Positions 6,092 through 8,960 of a DNA stretch of 8,960 nt are shown here, in pieces. Position 1 is the stretch's first letter. Each line of letters starts with the position of its first letter. This DNA comes from an uncultured Lachnospiraceae bacterium (GTDB taxonomy: Bacteria; Bacillota; Clostridia; Lachnospirales; Lachnospiraceae): the NCBI GenBank assembly GCA_910588865.1, contig CAJUSJ010000122.1:1-8960 (forward strand), read 5' to 3'. The notes beneath the pieces were generated by a model that had not been told where the DNA came from, ran no database searches, and worked only from the letters and a program-made list of their open reading frames with translations. The position numbers and the translations under genes were made by a program.

Positions 6092-7414
6092 CTAAAACAC
6101 CACCTGGTAAATGCTGTAAAATCCGGTGAGGGTCACGATGCCCACCAGGATGGGGGTCAAATACCGTATGCAAATAACCCACAGCTTTTTCACTTTAAAG
6201 GATACACCGCCCCTCTCAATCTCTTCCACCAGACATTCCGGATTCCATTTCCACCCTACAAAATAGCACATGGCCAGGCCACCCGCGGGGAGGAGGATAT
6301 TGTCGGTGATCATGCCGATAAAATCAAATACACTGTAATTCAGGATCCGCGCCTGGCCTAGGAGTCCGAAAGACAACGCGCTTGGGATCCCTATAACAAA
6401 TACGGCGCACCCGATCCCAAGGGCCGCTTTTTTTCTGGACCACTTTAAGGTGTCTATGGCAAATGACACCGGTACCTCCAGAAGGGCGATGGCGCTGGTG
6501 ACAGCGGCAAAAAATATGAGCACAAAAAACAGGAACGCGAAGATCCCTCCTCCGGCAATGGCGGAGAACACTTTAGGCAGGGTTCCGAAGATCAGCCCTG
6601 GTCCCTGGCCTGGCTCTAAGCCAAAGGCAAACACTGCCGGGAAGATGGCAATACCCGCAAGAACGGCGATCAGTGTGTCTAAGCCAGCCACGGACGCGCA
6701 GCTTCGGGGGATATTTTCTTTCTCTCCTAAATAGCTTCCGTAGGTGATGGTGATGCCCATGCACAGGCTGAGGGAGTAAAATACCTGCCCCAGAGCGCTG
6801 CTGACCGAATTCAGGCTGAAAGCGGAAAAATCCGGGATAAACATAAAGGCCAGCCCCTTTGACGCGCCGGGAAGGGTCACGGAGCGGCCAATGATCACGA
6901 AAAGAAGGACAAAGAGGAGAGGCATCATCACCTTGCTTGCCTTCTCGATGCCGCTGATGCCAAAGTAGCACACTGCCGTGGTGACGGCGATGAACACCAG
7001 GTGCCATACCACGGGTTCCTGGCTGCTGATAAAGCCTTCAAAGTCCGCCGGAGCCGCCATGGTGGTGCCGTAGCTGACAATGTATTTGATGATCCACCCG
7101 CCGATCACGCTGTAATAGCTGAGAATAATAAAAGCCGCCAGCACGCCGAAAATCCCGGCAATGCCTCCCTTCGGATGAATATCCCTGTACGCCTGTACCG
7201 GATCGTGGCGGGTCTTCCTTCCTAAGGACATCTCTGTGATCATTACCGGAAGCCCCAGGATCACAATAAAAAACAGATAGGCCACGAGAAAAGGGAAACC
7301 TCCGTTTCTTCCCATGAGATATGGAAATTTCCACAGGTTTCCCAGCCCTATGGCCGCTCCCGCTGTTGCCATGATAAATCCCAGTTTGCTTGCCCATCGC
7401 GTGTTTGCTTTCAT
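6092..7414 (-). CDS. Sodium-dependent amino-acid transporter, NSS (SLC6/LeuT-type) family
   Basis: A 440-residue secondary transporter that would import an amino acid together with Na+; the substrate cannot be named from sequence. Helix 1 carries the family signature GAAIGLGNLWKFPY (19-32), including N26 for sodium binding. Helix 2 has EMSLGR (61-66), and helix 6 carries GQVFYSLSLCMGITITYGSY (209-228) at the substrate site. Helix 8 carries the AAVTSAIALLE motif (303-313), whose T306 and S307 match the Na2 site. About 11 hydrophobic helices fit the shorter bacterial forms such as MhsT and TnaT. GAGGAG lies 12 bases before the ATG, a slightly long spacing. The gene sits between spoVAB and spoVAC but has its own vegetative-type promoter and operator, which suggests use in growing cells. 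Read-through from the sigma-G promoter would also express it in the forespore. Confidence 0.93.
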   Translation of the reverse strand: MKANTRWASKLGFIMATAGAAIGLGNLWKFPYLMGRNGGFPFLVAYLFFIVILGLPVMITEMSLGRKTRHDPVQAYRDIHPKGGIAGIFGVLAAFIILSYYSVIGGWIIKYIVSYGTTMAAPADFEGFISSQEPVVWHLVFIAVTTAVCYFGISGIEKASKVMMPLLFVLLFVIIGRSVTLPGASKGLAFMFIPDFSAFSLNSVSSALGQVFYSLSLCMGITITYGSYLGEKENIPRSCASVAGLDTLIAVLAGIAIFPAVFAFGLEPGQGPGLIFGTLPKVFSAIAGGGIFAFLFFVLIFFAAVTSAIALLEVPVSFAIDTLKWSRKKAALGIGCAVFVIGIPSALSFGLLGQARILNYSVFDFIGMITDNILLPAGGLAMCYFVGWKWNPECLVEEIERGGVSFKVKKLWVICIRYLTPILVGIVTLTGFYSIYQVVF

Positions 7415-7486
7415 CTTTGAACGGTTCTCCTCTTTCGTTTTTTCTGGAAATATTACCGCTGTTTTCCCAGTCTGCTATATTTTTTT

Positions 7487-7503
7487 GTTATGTCAGACAT
7501 AAC
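7487..7503 (-). promoter_or_regulatory. 17-bp perfect palindromic operator in the transporter leader
   Basis: GTTATGTC and GACATAAC are perfect 8-bp inverted halves around one central base. The site begins about 18 bases downstream of the -10 box and lies in the untranslated leader, a typical repressor position. The GT-N3-AC core resembles operators of FadR-type GntR regulators, but other dimeric repressors could bind it. No regulator gene is in the window. Confidence 0.6.
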
Positions 7504-7521
7504 TTAATATTATGAGATGTC

Positions 7522-7549
7522 ATTATACCACAGATTGGGGGTTTTGCAA
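7522..7549 (-). promoter_or_regulatory. Vegetative (sigma-A type) promoter of the NSS transporter gene
   Basis: On the minus strand a perfect TATAAT (7522-7527) is preceded by TTGCAA (7544-7549) with a 16-base spacer, or by TTTGCA with 17. The start codon is about 108 bases downstream. The promoter lies just after the end of spoVAB, so the transporter can be expressed independently of the sporulation genes. Confidence 0.7.
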
Positions 7550-7580
7550 AGACTAACGTTTACCAGGTTATTGTTCCTGG

Positions 7581-8009
7581 TCAAGGGGCGGCTATCCCTG
7601 CCGAAAAATACAAGAGAGATCCCAGCATTTTTCCAAGACCGATGGCAAAGATCACATACTGGAGCCCCACAGACAAGTGGATCCTCCTGTTTATCACCGG
7701 AAGGGTTTTTAAGGTCTCTGCCAGGGACATCACCAGACAGCCCACAAAGATTCCGGAGGAGATTCCAAAGGCCGCCAAAAACCATGTCCCCCCAATGAGC
7801 ACAGGGAACTCAAACAGGTCCAGAACATTTCCAAGAGCGCCTCCCAGGATGATCGCGGTCTCGTAGAGCATAATATGTTTCTTGGTCCCCGTTTTCCCGA
7901 TCAGTCTGGGAAACACTCCGATAATGGCCAGGAACGCGAAAATACCTGCCGCGATCACGCCTCCGGCGCAGAGCCCGAACAGAGCCAGAGCTGTCATTTT
8001 AAGTAACAT
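7581..8009 (-). CDS. spoVAB: Stage V sporulation protein AB (SpoVAB)
   Basis: A 142-residue membrane protein of the spore inner membrane, normal in length for SpoVAB and part of the SpoVA dipicolinic-acid channel group. Visible hallmarks are the glycine-rich first helix (LCAGGVIAAGIFAFL, 13-27), PRLIGKTGTKKHIMLYE (34-50), ILGGALGN (54-61), and SLAETLKTLPVINRR (95-109) before the last helix. Hydrophobic segments lie at about 5-32, 50-64, 70-97 and 112-138. The start overlaps the last 11 bases of spoVAA, with AAGGAG and GGGAG upstream inside that gene, so the two are coupled. In B. subtilis spoVAC follows almost directly; here a transporter gene of 1.3 kb lies in between. Confidence 0.92.
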   Translation of the reverse strand: MLLKMTALALFGLCAGGVIAAGIFAFLAIIGVFPRLIGKTGTKKHIMLYETAIILGGALGNVLDLFEFPVLIGGTWFLAAFGISSGIFVGCLVMSLAETLKTLPVINRRIHLSVGLQYVIFAIGLGKMLGSLLYFSAGIAAP

Positions 8010-8625
8010 CTACTCCCGACTCCTTTCTTCCGCTGTTTTGAATCAGGGTTTTGGAAATATTGTCCTCATAGAGCCGCATTTCTACCTCCAGGGGCGTGGG
8101 GTCTGTGTTCAGCTTCCACTTGGAAAAATGGTTGAAGAACAGAATGACCCCCAGCCCTAAACCTATGGAGTAGGATAACTCCAGGATGGTGAACTCTCCG
8201 GCCTCCTGCCCCAAAATAAGGCCGTACACCTCCTGGAACACGTCTCTGACACTGGCGTCATTGTTAAAGGTCATGATGGCAAAGGCCGCGCCGCAGAAAC
8301 AGACCACGCACACAAAGATGGTCTTGAGCCACGCCCACAGATAGTTGGGCGCTTTCGGTTTTTTATAGTCAATGATAAAATCGGTCTCACCCATATTTTC
8401 CACCTGTATCTGGGGATCTGCCTGGGTGATCAGCTCCACGATGTCCAGAACATTTCCCACATAACGGCGATCTTTGTCAGAGGGGATCTTTTTTACCTTC
8501 AGGGCCTTGCACTTGTTAAGGACCGCCGGGTCGTCGCTGTACAGCGCGGCAATGTCTTTCAGATACACATCCTTTTCATGGACCTCCGAGATCTGTTCCA
8601 GCTTCAGATACAGGCTTTTTCCCAT
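7999..8625 (-). CDS. spoVAA: Stage V sporulation protein AA (SpoVAA)
   Basis: A 208-residue protein of the SpoVA complex in the spore inner membrane. The first 90 residues are soluble and hydrophilic (YLKLEQISEVHEKDVYLKDI near the start). They are followed by two membrane helices at about 95-119 and 146-166 and the conserved tail DPTPLEVEMRLYEDNI (175-190). Length and layout fit the family. The ATG at 8625 comes one base after the TGA of the upstream small gene, whose last codons (GGAGATGATG) supply the ribosome-binding site. Transcription is predicted from the sigma-G promoter at 8823-8852, in agreement with forespore control of spoVA in B. subtilis. Confidence 0.93.
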   Translation of the reverse strand: MGKSLYLKLEQISEVHEKDVYLKDIAALYSDDPAVLNKCKALKVKKIPSDKDRRYVGNVLDIVELITQADPQIQVENMGETDFIIDYKKPKAPNYLWAWLKTIFVCVVCFCGAAFAIMTFNNDASVRDVFQEVYGLILGQEAGEFTILELSYSIGLGLGVILFFNHFSKWKLNTDPTPLEVEMRLYEDNISKTLIQNSGRKESGVDVT

Positions 8626-8626
8626 G

Positions 8627-8791
8627 TCACATCATCTCCTTTGCCATGTCTGAAAAATGGACCAGCATTCCTCCGGTGTAATCTTTTGAGCCATTGCTGT
8701 AAATAAAGTATCCTATAAGGCCGGCTCCGATGAGAGTCAGGGCCAGAATCAGGGCCAAAGCATAGCCCCACTTTGATTTTGAAGATCTCAT
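8627..8791 (-). CDS. Small single-helix membrane protein between sigF and spoVAA
   Basis: A 54-residue ORF starting MRSSKSKWGY, followed by one strong hydrophobic helix (about residues 9-31, ALALILALTLIGAGLIGYF) and a short polar tail ending in FSDMAKEMM. The basic N-terminus and single helix suggest a small inner-membrane protein with its N-terminus inside. Its TGA ends one base before the spoVAA start codon, so it is translationally coupled to spoVAA and carries spoVAA's ribosome-binding site. A second in-frame ATG at 8803 would add MWYG; neither start has a good Shine-Dalgarno sequence, so the start is uncertain. It is the first gene after the sigma-G promoter. I do not recognise the family. 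A competing frame over 8604-8840 gives a poor protein full of Arg, Pro and His and is not credible. Confidence 0.7.
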   Translation of the reverse strand: MRSSKSKWGYALALILALTLIGAGLIGYFIYSNGSKDYTGGMLVHFSDMAKEMM

Positions 8792-8822
8792 GCCATACCA
8801 CATCCATTCGTTTATTTTTTAG

Positions 8823-8852
8823 TAGTATGGCCTTGTTCACTTTTTTTCATGC
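8823..8852 (-). promoter_or_regulatory. Sigma-G (forespore) promoter of the spoVAA operon
   Basis: On the minus strand GCATG (8848-8852) and CATACTA (8823-8829) are separated by exactly 18 bases. This is a full match to the B. subtilis sigma-G consensus of about GHATR-N18-CATNHTA. It lies in the short gap after the sigF stop, where the sigma-G promoter of spoVA is known in B. subtilis. Transcription should start near 8816, about 25 bases before the ATG of the small membrane protein. Confidence 0.75.
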
Positions 8853-8860
8853 TTTTTTTG

Positions 8861-8960
8861 TCACATTTTTTCTCTCATCTGGCGCAGAATCTTTTTTTCA
8901 AGCCTTGACACCTGGACCTGGGAGATGTTTAAGGCCCTGGCAATCTCTGTCTGAGTCTGA
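8861..8960 (-). CDS. sigF: RNA polymerase sporulation sigma factor SigF, C-terminal end (partial)
   Basis: The last 32 codons of a sigma factor enter from the right edge and end at TGA 8861-8863. The visible part is the region 4.2 helix-turn-helix, TQTEIARALNISQVQVSRLE, which contacts the -35 box, followed by the basic tail KKILRQMREKM. This matches the SigF/SigG group, and the position directly upstream of spoVAA identifies it as SigF. In B. subtilis and clostridia the spoIIAA-spoIIAB-sigF operon precedes spoVA. The rest of the gene is outside the window. Confidence 0.85.
   Translation of the reverse strand, partial: QTQTEIARALNISQVQVSRLEKKILRQMREKM

Noticed and set aside
5393..6361. A 322-codon plus-strand open frame
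   Set aside because: It starts inside the transposase relic and then runs antisense through spoVAC and the transporter gene. Its protein is rich in His, Pro, Asn and Arg without any domain pattern. It is a frame shadow, apart from its first dozen codons, which belong to the transposase fragment.
6573..7397. Several overlapping minus-strand frames of 119-144 codons inside the transporter gene
   Set aside because: They are alternate-frame shadows of the NSS gene; none shows a domain, and the NSS frame has strong family motifs throughout.
7562..7581. Inverted repeat ACCAGG/CCTGGT at the end of spoVAB as a terminator
   Set aside because: The stem is only 6 bp, overlaps the stop codon and is not followed by a T-tract on either strand.
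8604..8840. A 78-codon minus-strand frame starting at GTG 8840
   Set aside because: It overlaps the hydrophobic small membrane protein and the start of spoVAA in another frame and gives a low-complexity Arg/Gly/His/Pro product. The 54-codon frame at 8627-8791 is far more protein-like and ends exactly at spoVAA.

Overview
The window looks like chromosomal DNA of an anaerobic, endospore-forming Firmicute, most likely a gut clostridium of the Lachnospiraceae type. The right half, all on the minus strand, is a sporulation locus: the 3' end of sigF, a small membrane protein, spoVAA, spoVAB, a sodium-dependent amino-acid transporter, and spoVAC. The left half, all on the plus strand, is a regulated ABC-transporter module of the kind often carried on mobile elements. 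The genus assignment is inference; the gene families are read directly from the translated sequence.

Left half (1-5258, plus strand). The 3' end of an unrecognised membrane-protein-like ORF (3-167) precedes a promoter region and a two-gene signalling pair: an OmpR/PhoB-type response regulator (288-959) and a membrane histidine kinase (956-2140) that overlap by ATGA. After a 95-base gap come an ABC ATPase (2236-2916) and a 736-residue FtsX-type permease (2922-5132). The gap holds a strong candidate target of the regulator: two CTGTCAC repeats one helical turn apart (11 bp), ending 10 bp before a perfect TATAAT. This is the layout of a Pho-box-type activated promoter. A 19-bp-stem terminator (5203-5258) closes the unit. 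The simplest reading is that the kinase senses an envelope-active compound or peptide and the regulator switches on the ABC pump or detoxification system.

Junction (5261-5533). Directly behind the terminator lies a 55-codon relic of an IS256-family transposase, cut at both ends. It is followed by about 108 bases with no recognisable gene. This marks the boundary between accessory-looking DNA and the sporulation locus.

Right half (5534-8960, minus strand). A near-perfect sigma-G promoter (GCATG-N18-CATACTA) sits just after sigF and drives a 54-residue membrane protein, spoVAA and spoVAB. The usual spoVAA-AB-AC run is interrupted by an NSS-family transporter (6092-7414) that has its own vegetative-type promoter and a perfect 17-bp palindromic operator. 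spoVAC follows, and its upstream gap carries a second sigma-G-like promoter with the same 18-bp spacing (GTATG-N18-CATACTG). The cluster stops after spoVAC: spoVAD and spoVAE, normally next and needed with AC for dipicolinic-acid movement, are not in the window. The locus thus looks split by a vegetative transporter gene and broken downstream at a mobile-element scar, with spoVAC kept in the forespore regulon by a private promoter.

No CRISPR array, tRNA or rRNA was seen. I see no wholly new system. The most notable items are the regulatory architecture and the rearranged spoVA locus.
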